Notes: a model not told the origin generated them from the sequence alone. 44,308 bases of DNA from SXRF01 sp964624555 (GCA_964624555.1 CAZUXB010000018.1:1-44308), one strand, 5' to 3'. Positions 16,833 to 25,502 are shown, counted from the first letter of the stretch. Program-made: numbers and translations.

Positions 16833-17843
16833 TTACTTTTTCCGAATTAATTTTGCCATTGTAGCAGTTTGCCGGTGCCAATCAAGTATTGGAATAGCAG
16901 GCGAGCCACCATAGGTTGCCCCGGCAGGGATATCGGTCATAACACCGGCCTGAGCCGCAATCCTGGCGCCGCTGCCTATGTTAATATGCCCGGCAAATCC
17001 CGCCTGGCCGCCAATCAGTACGCCATCGCCGATATGGGTGCTGCCGGCAATTCCGGTCTGGGCGGCGATCATGGTGAAGCGGCCGATCCGCACATTATGC
17101 CCGATCTGCACCAGGTTATCTATCTTGCTGCCAGTTCCGATTACGGTATCATGCCCGGCGCCACGGTCAATACAGGTGCCGGAGCCTATTTCCACATCAT
17201 CACCAATAATGACCAGGCCGAGCTGGGGAACTTTGGTAACGCCTTTTTTTCCGGGAGCGAAACCAAAGCCATCCTGACCGATATGGACACCGCGGTGAAT
17301 AGTAATATTCTTACCGATAATTGCGTGGCTAACAGTGCATAACGGGCCGATACAGGTGCCTTCACCTATTTGTACCGATTTTCCAATCACTGTATTGGCC
17401 CCGATAAAACAACCATCGGCAATCGTTACGTTGTCAGCTATTACTACACCGGAATCTACCCGCACATTCCTGCCGATAGTCGCGCTGGCGGAAGTTACTG
17501 CCTGCGGAGAAATAGCGGGCGTAAAATTTTCCTTCGGATAAAAGGCCTGTGCTGCCAGTGCATAAGCGTAGTAAGGCTCTTCCGTGAGTAAAAGCTGCAT
17601 GGTTTTCGGGGCGCGTCCGGCAAATTTGGGGCGGACAAAACAAGCCCCGGCCTTGCTGTTCTCAAAGGCGGCAAGATACTTGGTATTGTCCAGAAAACTG
17701 ATATCGCCAGCGCCAGCAGTTTCCAGCGGCGCAACGCCAGAGAATTTCTCTTTCCCCGCAGAAGATATAGTCGCACCAGTAATACGCGCAATTTCACTTA
17801 ATGAAATCTCGCCGGAGCTGGTAAAAAAACGACTATCTATCAT
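16833..17843 (-). CDS. lpxD: UDP-3-O-(3-hydroxyacyl)glucosamine N-acyltransferase
   Basis: A 336-residue protein with an N-terminal uridine-binding domain (GVAPLETAGAGDISFLDNTKY at about 43-63) and a long hexapeptide beta-helix. Family motifs include HIGQDGFGFAPG, DRGAGHDTVIG and the His-containing QIGHNVRIGRFTMIAAQTGI. LpxD adds the second 3-hydroxyacyl chain to make UDP-2,3-diacylglucosamine. It starts 18 bases after ompH ends, so the two are cotranscribed. Confidence 0.97.
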   Translation of the reverse strand: MIDSRFFTSSGEISLSEIARITGATISSAGKEKFSGVAPLETAGAGDISFLDNTKYLAAFENSKAGACFVRPKFAGRAPKTMQLLLTEEPYYAYALAAQAFYPKENFTPAISPQAVTSASATIGRNVRVDSGVVIADNVTIADGCFIGANTVIGKSVQIGEGTCIGPLCTVSHAIIGKNITIHRGVHIGQDGFGFAPGKKGVTKVPQLGLVIIGDDVEIGSGTCIDRGAGHDTVIGTGSKIDNLVQIGHNVRIGRFTMIAAQTGIAGSTHIGDGVLIGGQAGFAGHINIGSGARIAAQAGVMTDIPAGATYGGSPAIPILDWHRQTATMAKLIRKK

Positions 17844-17861
17844 TGTTATGTTTCAAAGAAA

Positions 17862-18443
17862 TTACTTCTTGTCAGCTTTATCTGCGCTATCACTTGCCGG
17901 GGCATCAAATTTCACATCCAGCTTAGGCAGTTTTTTGTTAAGGCGGTCCAGTACTTCAGCGGAAATATCAAGATTTTTGTCAGCATAGAGAATCTGTGAA
18001 GTAGGAACTGCAATCGTAAAGCCTTTTTCCTTGGCAATATCAGCGATAATTTCGGTTACAACTTTCTGGATGTCATTCAATGAATGTTCAAAAGCGCCGT
18101 CAAGTGTGGCTTTTTTCAATTGCACATCCTTCTGGACATCGGTTGCTTTGGTACGGAAAGCGCGTGCTTTCTGTTCAAACGCATCTTTGGAAAGCACCGA
18201 TTTCTGCTTGCCTAATTCCTGGTCTTCTTTCTGCAGCTCTTCTTCTTTCTTGGTTATGGTTGCCTGGAAGGATTTCTGTTTGCTTTCCAGTTGTTCCCGC
18301 ACAGTTTTTGCAGCGGTGGAATCTTTCATTATCTGCTGGATATTTACAACAGCGATGGACTGTTTTGCATCTTCAGCAAAAGCAGGGGTGGAAAAGGTAA
18401 AGGCCGCTGTGATAAGCAGGCTGTAAAACAAGGTCGGTTTCAT
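17862..18443 (-). CDS. OmpH/Skp-family periplasmic chaperone
   Basis: From the ATG at 18443 the product is 193 residues. I choose this start because AAGGA lies six bases upstream, inside a possible five-codon longer frame. A signal peptide ends in TPAFA-ED at about residue 23. The mature part is a helical charged protein with IAVVNIQQIMKDSTAAKTVREQ, then long Lys/Glu/Gln-rich arms and a C-terminal VLDRLNKKLP, the Skp layout. Skp-like chaperones hold unfolded outer membrane proteins for the Bam complex. The gene lies directly downstream of bamA, the usual place. Confidence 0.88.
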   Translation of the reverse strand: MKPTLFYSLLITAAFTFSTPAFAEDAKQSIAVVNIQQIMKDSTAAKTVREQLESKQKSFQATITKKEEELQKEDQELGKQKSVLSKDAFEQKARAFRTKATDVQKDVQLKKATLDGAFEHSLNDIQKVVTEIIADIAKEKGFTIAVPTSQILYADKNLDISAEVLDRLNKKLPKLDVKFDAPASDSADKADKK

Positions 18444-18481
18444 TGGTAGTCCTTTCATATGTGATTTGGTAAAAATATAAT

Positions 18482-20806
18482 TTAGAAGCGGGTGCCAAAA
18501 CTAAAGCGCACTGTTTCAGTTTTGTCCTCATCCTGTTTTTTCAGGGCATGGGCAAAATCTATGCGGATAGGTCCAAACGGTGATGACCAGAGAAGCCCGG
18601 CCCCGGCTGATACGCGGATGCCGCTGTTATCGGCAACGCCAACTTTGCTGCCGTCAATTTTCCACAGGCTACCGGCATCGCTGAAAACTGCCCCGGACAC
18701 ACCGAGTTCATCAGGAAGCCCCAGAGGAAATTTAAGTTCAGCGGTTCCGGTATAATAGGCATTACCACCGAGTGCGTCATTAGTTGAGATATCGCGTGGG
18801 CCGATACCGGAATTGCGGAAACCGCGCAGGTCATCACCACCGACAAAGAAGCGGTCATTGATGCGCACGTCACGTCCGCCAATGCCAAATATATAGCCAC
18901 TGGAAGCAACTAGGCTGGTGCGCCATTTGCTGGTGATAGGGTAATAATACCCAGCCTTCAGGTCATGCTTGAGGTAGCGCGAATCACCACCAAGGCCAGC
19001 GAATTCCTGCATGAAACGGAAATAATAACCGTCGGACGGATCCATCTTGTTGTTACGGTCATCATAGGTCAGGGCGTGGCTTACCGCCGAGTTCACATTG
19101 CGTCCAGCCTGCTGCTTGATGTAGGTGGAGGCCCCATCAGTCACGTCAGTAACATCATTTTGCCGTAAGGTATAATTCACTGAATGCTGGAGTTTTTCCT
19201 GCAAGGTATAGCTTGAGCGCAGGTTTACGCCCTTGGTATCCATATTATAGGAGCTTTGCTGGAGGAAGTCCTGCTTGGTACGGTATATGTCAAAGCCGGC
19301 AGATATATCCCGGTCAAGGAAATAGGGCTCGGTGAAGCCAAGCTCAATTTGTTTGCGGCGGGCAGCAACGGTAAGGCGGGTCTTAAGTTCCTGGCCACGG
19401 CCCAGCAGGTTCCTCTCGCTGACGCCAAAATCGCCGAGGACACCGTCAGTGCTTGAGAAACCGGCACCGAGCGTTACTTCGCCGGTTGATTTTTCTTTGA
19501 CATCGACATTGATAACGGTTTTGTCAGGTGCGCTGCCCTGTTCGTTCTTTACGTCAACTTTTTCAAAGAAGTTCAGGTTATTAAGGCGTTGTTCTGAGCG
19601 TTGCAGTTTGGAATTATTATAGGCATCACCTTCGCTCAAGCGGAATTCACGGCGGATGACTTCATCAAGGGTGCGCACGTTTCCGGTTACATTGATGCGC
19701 TCAACATAAACACGCGGGCCGGGTTTTATAATATAGGTTAAATTAGCAAGTTTGGCCGCCTGGTCCCGCTCCAATTTCGGCTGGATATCCACGAAAGCAT
19801 AGCCAAGGTCGCCGAGCTTTTTGGTCATGGCATCAACGGTTCCCTCTACCTTGCTGGCATCGTAGGTTTTCCCGGTTTTGCTGGTTATAACGTCAGTAAA
19901 ATCCGGTTTTTCACCGTTCTTCAGCTCGCTTTCCACTTTTATTTCGCCAAAATTATAGCGCACACCTTCTTCCACCACGAAGGTTATGTAAAACTCATCT
20001 TTCTTTGGGGAAAGTTCGGCGTGGGCTGATTTAACCTGGAAATCGGCGAAGCCTTCATTGATGTAATAGCGGCGCAACAGCTCCTGGTCGAACTGCAGGC
20101 GGTCAGGATCATATTTATCACCATCAGAAAAGAATTTATACCAGCGTGTTTCCTCGGTGCGGATGGCTTCGCGCAGGTCGCTGTCGCTGAATATCTTGTT
20201 GCCGATAAAATTAATCTTGGCAACATGGGCAGTTGCGCCTTCTTTTATCTCGTAAACCAGATCAACCCGGTTCTGGTCCTGGTTGATAAGTTTTGGCTCA
20301 ACCACGGTATTATAGCGGCCACTGCGGCGGTATATATCGAGTATGCGCTTAACGTCAGACTGTAACTTGTCCTGCGAATAGACCGAGCGGGACTTAAGCT
20401 CGACCTCTTTTTCAAGATCGGAAGTTTCAATGCGTGAATTACCCTCAAATGCCACATTGTTGATTATCGGGTTTTCGGTAACGCGGACAACCAGGACATT
20501 GCCGGACCGGAGCAGTTTAATATCAGAGAAAAAACCGGTACCGTACAGGTTTTTCAGGCTGTTGTCGATATCAGCCTGGGTCAGTTTATCGCCGGATTTA
20601 AGACCCAGATAGGAAAGTATAGTGCGGCCTTCAATGCGCTGGTTACCTTCAATCCGAACCGAGCCGATTGTACCAAGGGAAGGGGTGGCGGCCTCGGTAG
20701 CGGCCGGGGCGGTGGCACCATAGCTGGCGGGGATATAAGCGGCTGTAAGCAGCAATCCACAAACGGCGCTGGATAGAGCGGAACGAGACATTGAATAATT
20801 CAGCAT
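18482..20806 (-). CDS. bamA: Outer membrane protein assembly factor BamA
   Basis: The ATG at 20806 has AAGAGAG a few bases upstream and is preferred to a GTG two codons earlier. A signal peptide is followed by five POTRA domains (about 45-410), starting at IGSVRIEGNQRIEGRTILSY. The C-terminal Omp85 barrel (about 440-774) includes LRGF near residue 663 and ends in Phe (VRFSFGTRF), as expected for a Bam substrate. BamA inserts beta-barrel proteins into the outer membrane. It lies between rseP and ompH, with a 216-base upstream gap holding two hairpins. Confidence 0.97.
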   Translation of the reverse strand: MLNYSMSRSALSSAVCGLLLTAAYIPASYGATAPAATEAATPSLGTIGSVRIEGNQRIEGRTILSYLGLKSGDKLTQADIDNSLKNLYGTGFFSDIKLLRSGNVLVVRVTENPIINNVAFEGNSRIETSDLEKEVELKSRSVYSQDKLQSDVKRILDIYRRSGRYNTVVEPKLINQDQNRVDLVYEIKEGATAHVAKINFIGNKIFSDSDLREAIRTEETRWYKFFSDGDKYDPDRLQFDQELLRRYYINEGFADFQVKSAHAELSPKKDEFYITFVVEEGVRYNFGEIKVESELKNGEKPDFTDVITSKTGKTYDASKVEGTVDAMTKKLGDLGYAFVDIQPKLERDQAAKLANLTYIIKPGPRVYVERINVTGNVRTLDEVIRREFRLSEGDAYNNSKLQRSEQRLNNLNFFEKVDVKNEQGSAPDKTVINVDVKEKSTGEVTLGAGFSSTDGVLGDFGVSERNLLGRGQELKTRLTVAARRKQIELGFTEPYFLDRDISAGFDIYRTKQDFLQQSSYNMDTKGVNLRSSYTLQEKLQHSVNYTLRQNDVTDVTDGASTYIKQQAGRNVNSAVSHALTYDDRNNKMDPSDGYYFRFMQEFAGLGGDSRYLKHDLKAGYYYPITSKWRTSLVASSGYIFGIGGRDVRINDRFFVGGDDLRGFRNSGIGPRDISTNDALGGNAYYTGTAELKFPLGLPDELGVSGAVFSDAGSLWKIDGSKVGVADNSGIRVSAGAGLLWSSPFGPIRIDFAHALKKQDEDKTETVRFSFGTRF

Positions 20807-20874
20807 ACACACTCTCTTTGATTTTGTGTGATTTCATATTATTTATTACTTGCAGGCACGCCCGCTACGCGGCG

Positions 20875-20902
20875 GAAAATCGAGATTTCGGTCTCGATTT
20901 TC
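20875..20902. terminator. Perfect 11-bp inverted repeat between rseP and bamA
   Basis: GAAAATCGAGA, six-base loop, TCTCGATTTTC. On the minus strand it follows rseP and precedes bamA, so it may be an A/T-rich terminator or an attenuator. Its right edge directly touches the 37-bp palindrome at 20903, so two hairpins stand side by side. Only a short T stretch lies in the arm itself, which makes termination uncertain. No gene is seen in 20807-21022. Confidence 0.6.
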
Positions 20903-20939
20903 ATAATCGTTCCATATAATTATTATATAAAACGATTAT
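20903..20939. repeat. 37-bp palindrome, 17-bp arms and 3-base loop (copy 2)
   Basis: Left arm ATAATCGTTCCATATAA (20903-20919), loop TTA and right arm TTATATAAAACGATTAT (20923-20939). Fifteen of 17 arm positions pair. Arm length, loop length and most bases match the copy at 7444-7480. It lies between rseP and bamA. Confidence 0.78.
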
Positions 20940-21022
20940 AGGCAACAAACACCACATACGGATTTGTACTAATGCGATAAAATGAGAGCGAAATCAAGCG
21001 GAAACATTATTAAGGTGGTTTC

Positions 21023-22135
21023 TTAAGAAACTAATTTGCTTATGTCGTTTACCAGTGTAAAGGCCATCAGGGAGGCAACAAGGGCAAATCCTATTTTAAA
21101 GCTCCATTCCTGGACTTTTTCAGCAAGCGGGCGGCGGAAAAGGGCCTCTATGGTGTAAAACAACAGGTGGCCGCCATCGAGTACCGGTATCGGGAATAGG
21201 TTGAACAGGCCGATTGCTGCTGAAAGGTTGGCAATGATAAGCACCAGCATATCAAAACCTTTATATGCGGCCTGACCGGAGATCTGGGCTATTCCCACCA
21301 TACCTTTAAGCTGTTTGGGGCTTCTTTCGCCGCTTATCAACTGCCCCACGGCCCGTAAATTTATAGCGCAGAAGCGGTAGGTATGCTTGGTGGCCTCGAT
21401 AACGGCATTGAACAGGCCAACATCCTCATATTTCATTTCTTTTGAGCCAATACCAATCAGCGGGCGTTTTATCTTATTGCCCAGGCCGTCATCTTCTTCA
21501 ACCTGCTTTGGGGTAAGTGTTATATTCAGCTTTTTGTCGCCGCGCTCAACGGCAAGGACAACAGGGGTGTCGATATTGGTGGAAATGTAATATGGTATAT
21601 CGTTAAAACTATAGACTTTTTTGTCGTCTATCATGGTTATCCTGTCGCCGACCATAAGACCAGCCTCGGCGGCAGCGGAATTTTCCAGTATTTTCCCGGC
21701 GATAGGCTCTGATGAGGGCAGGCCGTTATTCAAGATAAAATAGGTAAAAATAGCTATGGAAAGCAGGAAATTAAACGCAGGGCCAGCCATCACCACCAAA
21801 GTTTTTTGGTATAGCTTTTTATAGTGGAATGCAACTTTTTTGTCTTCCTCGCTCATGGCTTCCAGCGCATCGGTGTCGGGGTTGCTGGCGGCGGAAGAAT
21901 CGCCGAACATTTTTACATAACCACCAAGCGGCAGCAGGGAAACTTTCCAGCGTGTGCCGGATTTATCATTCCAGCCGAACAGTTCTTTGCCAAAGCCAAT
22001 GGAAAACGTGCTTATCCTGACACCGCAGAGCTTGGCAATTATGTAGTGGCCATATTCATGGATAAATACAATAACGCTGATCACTACTATGAAAGAAGCT
22101 ATTGTGTGAAGCAGTGAATGTAAAATATCTAGCAT
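21023..22135 (-). CDS. rseP: Site-2 protease RseP
   Basis: A 370-residue intramembrane zinc metalloprotease. HEYGH lies in the first membrane helix (residues 26-30). One PDZ domain (about 140-220, around AAAEAGLMVGDRITMIDDKK) follows, and the third zinc ligand is in PVLDGGHLLFY (about 319-329). Terminal helices complete the layout. RseP cleaves membrane-bound anti-sigma factors and remnant signal peptides. The start overlaps the dxr stop by seven bases. E. coli RseP has two PDZ domains; one is common in alphaproteobacteria. Confidence 0.95.
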   Translation of the reverse strand: MLDILHSLLHTIASFIVVISVIVFIHEYGHYIIAKLCGVRISTFSIGFGKELFGWNDKSGTRWKVSLLPLGGYVKMFGDSSAASNPDTDALEAMSEEDKKVAFHYKKLYQKTLVVMAGPAFNFLLSIAIFTYFILNNGLPSSEPIAGKILENSAAAEAGLMVGDRITMIDDKKVYSFNDIPYYISTNIDTPVVLAVERGDKKLNITLTPKQVEEDDGLGNKIKRPLIGIGSKEMKYEDVGLFNAVIEATKHTYRFCAINLRAVGQLISGERSPKQLKGMVGIAQISGQAAYKGFDMLVLIIANLSAAIGLFNLFPIPVLDGGHLLFYTIEALFRRPLAEKVQEWSFKIGFALVASLMAFTLVNDISKLVS

Positions 22136-23352
22136 GCTATTTTTTCTGTGTAAGAAGTGGCCTGATGGCGGGCAAATTCATCGCACTCCAGCACATCTTC
22201 TATGGTTTTTAGAGGTTTACTGTACATTTTTTCCAGGGTTTTTTCAACTATTTTGGCTATATTGAGGAATCCTATCTCGCCTTTAAGGAAACTTTCTACG
22301 GCTATTTCATTGGCCGCATTAAGGATTGTGGGGGCGTTGCCACCGGCCAGAAGGGCCTGCCGCGCTAAAGCAATGGCCGGAAACCTAGTTGTATCTGGCG
22401 ATTCAAAGCTCAAATTACCAATATCTTCGAGGCGTAATTTCTGTACCGGGGCGGAAATCCTTTCCGGGTAGGCGAGGGCGTGGGCGATAGGTGTACACAT
22501 ATCGGGCAGGCTCATCTGCGCCAGCACCGAACCATCCACCATTTCTACCAGCGCGTGGATGATTGATTGCGGGTGCACCAAAATATGTAGCTGTTCGGCG
22601 CGTAGAGGGAACAGGTAGAAGGCTTCGATAAGTTCCAGCCCTTTATTCATCATGGTTGCTGAATCTACCGAGATTTTTGCACCCATATTCCAATTGGGGT
22701 GGCGTATTGCCTGTTCACGGGTTACTGTTTTCATCTGTTCCAGCGTAAAGCTGCGGAAAGGACCACCGGAGGCGGTGATAGTAACCCTATCGATTTCATT
22801 GTAATACCAGCGAAAGCTGGTATCCAGTCCTTTCTCTCCACTGGATTCCGGCCTTCGCCGGAATGACACGGAATTAATCAGCTGGAAGATGGCGTTATGC
22901 TCGGAATCAACCGGAATTAAAGTGGCACCGTATTTTTTCACTTCGTTCTGCACCAGCTCGCCTGCACACACCAGGCTTTCCTTATTGGCCAGAGCTATGG
23001 TTTTGCCATTTTTTATTGCGGCCAGCGTCGGTTTAAGCCCGGCTGCCCCTACTATCGCCGACATGGTTACGTCCGCCCCCATGCTGGCGGCGTCTATGAC
23101 AGCCTGATTGCCGGCGGCAACTTCAATGCCGCTGCCCTGTAACAGGTTTTGTAATTCCAGGTGAAGTTTGGGGTTGGCAATAACGGCCAGTTTCGGGCGG
23201 AATTCTTTGGCCTGGGCGGCGAGCATGGCGACATTCTCGTTGGCGACCAGTGCAGTGAGCGCAAATCCATCGCGGTGTTCGGAAATACATTTAAGGGTAT
23301 TCTGCCCGATAGTTCCGGTTGAGCCGAGTATGGTAACGGTTTTCTGGGACAT
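22129..23352 (-). CDS. dxr: 1-deoxy-D-xylulose 5-phosphate reductoisomerase
   Basis: A 407-residue enzyme of the MEP isoprenoid pathway. It has the N-terminal NADPH-binding ILGSTGTIGQNTL, the metal site in PVDSEHNAIFQ, ASGGPFR, HPNWNMGAKISVDSATMMNKGLE and YPERI. Residues about 162-185 (RRRPESSGEKGLD and on) are encoded by a palindromic element in the variable loop between AIFQ and TASGGPFR. The loop is near the active site but is known to vary in the family. Its start shares one base with the cdsA stop (TAATG). Confidence 0.96.
   Translation of the reverse strand: MSQKTVTILGSTGTIGQNTLKCISEHRDGFALTALVANENVAMLAAQAKEFRPKLAVIANPKLHLELQNLLQGSGIEVAAGNQAVIDAASMGADVTMSAIVGAAGLKPTLAAIKNGKTIALANKESLVCAGELVQNEVKKYGATLIPVDSEHNAIFQLINSVSFRRRPESSGEKGLDTSFRWYYNEIDRVTITASGGPFRSFTLEQMKTVTREQAIRHPNWNMGAKISVDSATMMNKGLELIEAFYLFPLRAEQLHILVHPQSIIHALVEMVDGSVLAQMSLPDMCTPIAHALAYPERISAPVQKLRLEDIGNLSFESPDTTRFPAIALARQALLAGGNAPTILNAANEIAVESFLKGEIGFLNIAKIVEKTLEKMYSKPLKTIEDVLECDEFARHQATSYTEKIAC
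22800..22868. repeat. Palindromic element inserted in frame in dxr
   Basis: The left part TGTAATACCAGCGAAAGCTG continues GTATCCAG. The right part CTGGATTCCGGCCTTCGCCG continues GAATGACA. CCAGCGAAAGCTGG and CCGGCCTTCGCCGG are hairpins of their own, and CCAG/CTGG ends pair across the centre. The element type differs from the one in amgK but shares the property of staying open in the gene frame, adding about 23 residues. Confidence 0.85.
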
Positions 23353-24089
23353 TATTTAACCAAGCCGGACAGACATACCAGCAGGGCAAAGAAGGGAATG
23401 GTGAACATAAGTCCGTCAACGCGGTCGAGCAGGCCACCATGCCCTGGTATCAACGTGCTGGAATCTTTCACCCCGGCGCGGCGCTTCAGCCATGATTCAA
23501 AAAGATCCCCGCCCTGTGCTATCCCTGCCAGTACGATAGCGAGGAAAATAGCTGCCCATAATTTGGTAGGGTAAGGAGAAAATATAAAACACAGCCCGCC
23601 AGCAATACCGGCCGCCGCCATGCCTCCGCCAAGCCCGGCCCAGGTTTTGTTGGGGCTGATGGTGGGGGCAAGCTTGGCGCCGCCAACTATACGCCCGGTA
23701 AAATAGGCGCCAATATCGGTCGCCCATATTACAAATAAAACATAAAGAACCAATGACAGCCCTGCATTTGCCACATTCTCAATCTGGACATTCCGGAGCC
23801 ATAAAATAGAGGTGCAGGGGGCTGCAATATAGAATAACCCAGCCGCTCCCCAAACAGAAGTTTCCTGAGTGGTGATACCGTCCCATTCGCGAAGCATCTG
23901 CAAGGCGGCGAGCAATACCAGCAGGGCGAAAACAAAACCGCCAGCCCATAACACCGCCAGTACCAGAACTGCCAGAACTGCGCTCGAAATTATCCTGACC
24001 CCAAGCCCGGTCCATTTCCCGCCCTCAAACAAGGCAGATTTCACTTTTGCCAGCAGGGATTTCAGTTTGCTGGTATCAAGATGTTCCAT
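23352..24089 (-). CDS. cdsA: Phosphatidate cytidylyltransferase
   Basis: I start at ATG 24089, where GGGAGA stands six bases upstream; a longer frame to 24167 lacks this. The 245-residue product is a multi-pass membrane protein. The CdsA signature lies in GGAKLAPTISPNKTWAGLGGG and GDLFESWLKRRAGVKDSSTLI, ending PGHGGLLDRVDGL. It makes CDP-diacylglycerol from phosphatidate and CTP. The start lies 14 bases inside the end of uppS, so the two are coupled. Confidence 0.94.
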   Translation of the reverse strand: MEHLDTSKLKSLLAKVKSALFEGGKWTGLGVRIISSAVLAVLVLAVLWAGGFVFALLVLLAALQMLREWDGITTQETSVWGAAGLFYIAAPCTSILWLRNVQIENVANAGLSLVLYVLFVIWATDIGAYFTGRIVGGAKLAPTISPNKTWAGLGGGMAAAGIAGGLCFIFSPYPTKLWAAIFLAIVLAGIAQGGDLFESWLKRRAGVKDSSTLIPGHGGLLDRVDGLMFTIPFFALLVCLSGLVK

Positions 24090-24816
24090 AGCGTCTCTCC
24101 CGTTTGGCAAAATCTGCGAGTGCTGATTGCAGGTCTTTTTTATCAAAATCGGGCCACAAAGTATCACAGAAATAAAACTCTGTATAGGCTGATTGCCATA
24201 GCAGGAAGTTAGACAGGCGTTTCTCGCCGCCAGTGCGGATCAGCAGGTCAGGGTCGGGGGTTCCTGCGGTATAGAGCATATCGGACATAAGCGATTCATC
24301 TATATCATTAATTTCTATAGCCCCACTCTTTACCATTTTAGCCATTTTCTGTGCAGCCATAGCTATTTCCTGGCGGCCACCATAGGACAGGGCAATGGTA
24401 AGGGTGAACTGGCCAGGTAAGGTTTTTTCCATGGCATCAGCCACCTGTTCGCACACATCTTCCGGTAAGCGTTCAAAATTACCCATAAAAATAAGGCGGA
24501 TATTGTTCTTTATAAGATTTGAAAGCTCATTTTTCAGGTAGTGGCGCAAAAGCTGCATCAGATCGTTTACCTCATCGTCCGGGCGTTTCCAGTTTTCCGA
24601 GGAAAAAGCATAAACCGTAAGGTGTTTTATTCCTGCTTCCTTACAGTTATCCAGCGTACGGCGCAGGGCATCGGCGCCTTTTTTATGTCCGGCGGTGCGT
24701 GGCAGACCACGGGCCTTTGCCCACCTGCCGTTGCCATCCATGATTACCGCAACGTGTGCGGGAATGGCTTGAGGCTTGAGGCTTGAGGCTTGAGTAGCAG
24801 AATTAGAAAGAACCAT
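24076..24816 (-). CDS. uppS: Undecaprenyl diphosphate synthase
   Basis: A 246-residue cis-prenyltransferase. HVAVIMDGNGRWAKARGLPR (Asp27 in the catalytic motif), YAFSSENWKRP, LSYGGRQEIAMAA and the closing DPDLLIRTGGEKRLSNFLLW are diagnostic. It makes the C55 carrier lipid for peptidoglycan and O-antigen. Residues 9-17 (QASSLKPQA) are encoded by four perfect CAAGCCT-type heptamers. The Shine-Dalgarno AAGGA belongs to the complementary heptamer arm, so the start region may be folded. Any gain or loss of one heptamer would shift the frame of this essential gene. Confidence 0.96.
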   Translation of the reverse strand: MVLSNSATQASSLKPQAIPAHVAVIMDGNGRWAKARGLPRTAGHKKGADALRRTLDNCKEAGIKHLTVYAFSSENWKRPDDEVNDLMQLLRHYLKNELSNLIKNNIRLIFMGNFERLPEDVCEQVADAMEKTLPGQFTLTIALSYGGRQEIAMAAQKMAKMVKSGAIEINDIDESLMSDMLYTAGTPDPDLLIRTGGEKRLSNFLLWQSAYTEFYFCDTLWPDFDKKDLQSALADFAKRERRYGTS

Positions 24817-24850
24817 ACAATTTTCCTTAAGCCATAAGCCTTAAGCCTAG
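24766..24850. repeat. Head-to-head heptamers around the uppS start
   Basis: Four perfect GGCTTGA units (24766-24793, plus-strand reading) lie in the uppS coding start. TTAAGCC, ATAAGCC and TTAAGCC (24827-24847) fill the 30-base frr-uppS gap and touch the frr stop codon. The arms are complementary with a mismatch about every seventh base, forming a stem of about 23 positions. The Shine-Dalgarno falls at the stem edge and the ATG in the loop. Confidence 0.9.
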
Positions 24851-25401
24851 TTACCGAGGATTTCCTTTTCCTTCACCGCCTGCGCGTCATCTATTTTTTT
24901 GATGTATTCGTCTGTGAGTTTCTGGATAACTTCACCTTGTTTGGTGTGTTCGTCTTTGGAGATATCGCCGTCTTTTTCCTGTTTTTTCAGAGTATCCATA
25001 CCTTCGCGGCGGACGTTGCGCACGGCAATCTTGGCATTTTCCGAATATTTCCCGGATATTTTCGAAAGTTCGATACGCCGTTCCTGCGACAGTGGCGGAA
25101 TCGGTACGCGAACGAGCTGGCCGTCAGCGGCAGCGTTAAGGCCAAGCCCGGCAGCGTTGATAGCTTTTTCCACGGCTTTAACTGTGCCTTTGTCCCATAC
25201 CTGTACGGAGAGCAGGTGCGGTTCCGGGATGCTGATATTGGAAACCTGGTTGAGTGGCACCATGCTGCCATAAGCCTCGACCTGGATATGTTCGAGCAGG
25301 CTGGCATTGGCGCGTCCGGTGCGCAGCCCCCCAAATTCGGTGTGGAGTGCTTTAAGTGCGCCTTCCATGCGGCGGCGGAGTTCGTTTATATCGGCGGTCA
25401 T
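24847..25401 (-). CDS. frr: Ribosome recycling factor
   Basis: A 184-residue two-domain protein. TEFGGLRTGRANASLLEHIQ near the N-terminus, VSNISIPEPHLLSVQVWDKG and PIPPLSQERRIELSKI in the second part are standard RRF motifs. With EF-G it splits the post-termination ribosome. GAGAAG stands before the ATG. The stop codon is the first piece of the heptamer arm upstream of uppS. Length is normal for the family. Confidence 0.97.
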   Translation of the reverse strand: MTADINELRRRMEGALKALHTEFGGLRTGRANASLLEHIQVEAYGSMVPLNQVSNISIPEPHLLSVQVWDKGTVKAVEKAINAAGLGLNAAADGQLVRVPIPPLSQERRIELSKISGKYSENAKIAVRNVRREGMDTLKKQEKDGDISKDEHTKQGEVIQKLTDEYIKKIDDAQAVKEKEILGN

Positions 25402-25428
25402 AAGCTTCTCATCTTTGTTGTTAGTGTT

Positions 25429-25502
25429 TTAGATGACTGGAATCTAGATGACGAGATGATAAGAAAATCTCGTCATCTTGTCATCACGTCATCTAGTCAT
25501 CT
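25429..25502. repeat. Head-to-head octamer array between pyrH and frr
   Basis: Four octamers TCGTCATC, TTGTCATC, ACGTCATC and TAGTCATC (25470-25501) face degenerate inverse copies (GATGACTG, GATGACGA, GATGATAA) at 25433-25462. The last octamer runs into the pyrH gene and supplies its final codons GAT GAC and the TAG stop. The repeat fills nearly the whole pyrH-frr gap, and an RNA copy would fold into a hairpin. Confidence 0.85.

Noticed and set aside
22800..22868. Frameshift or assembly error in dxr
   Set aside because: The frame is open on both sides and the extra stretch has its own palindromic structure, so insertion explains it better.
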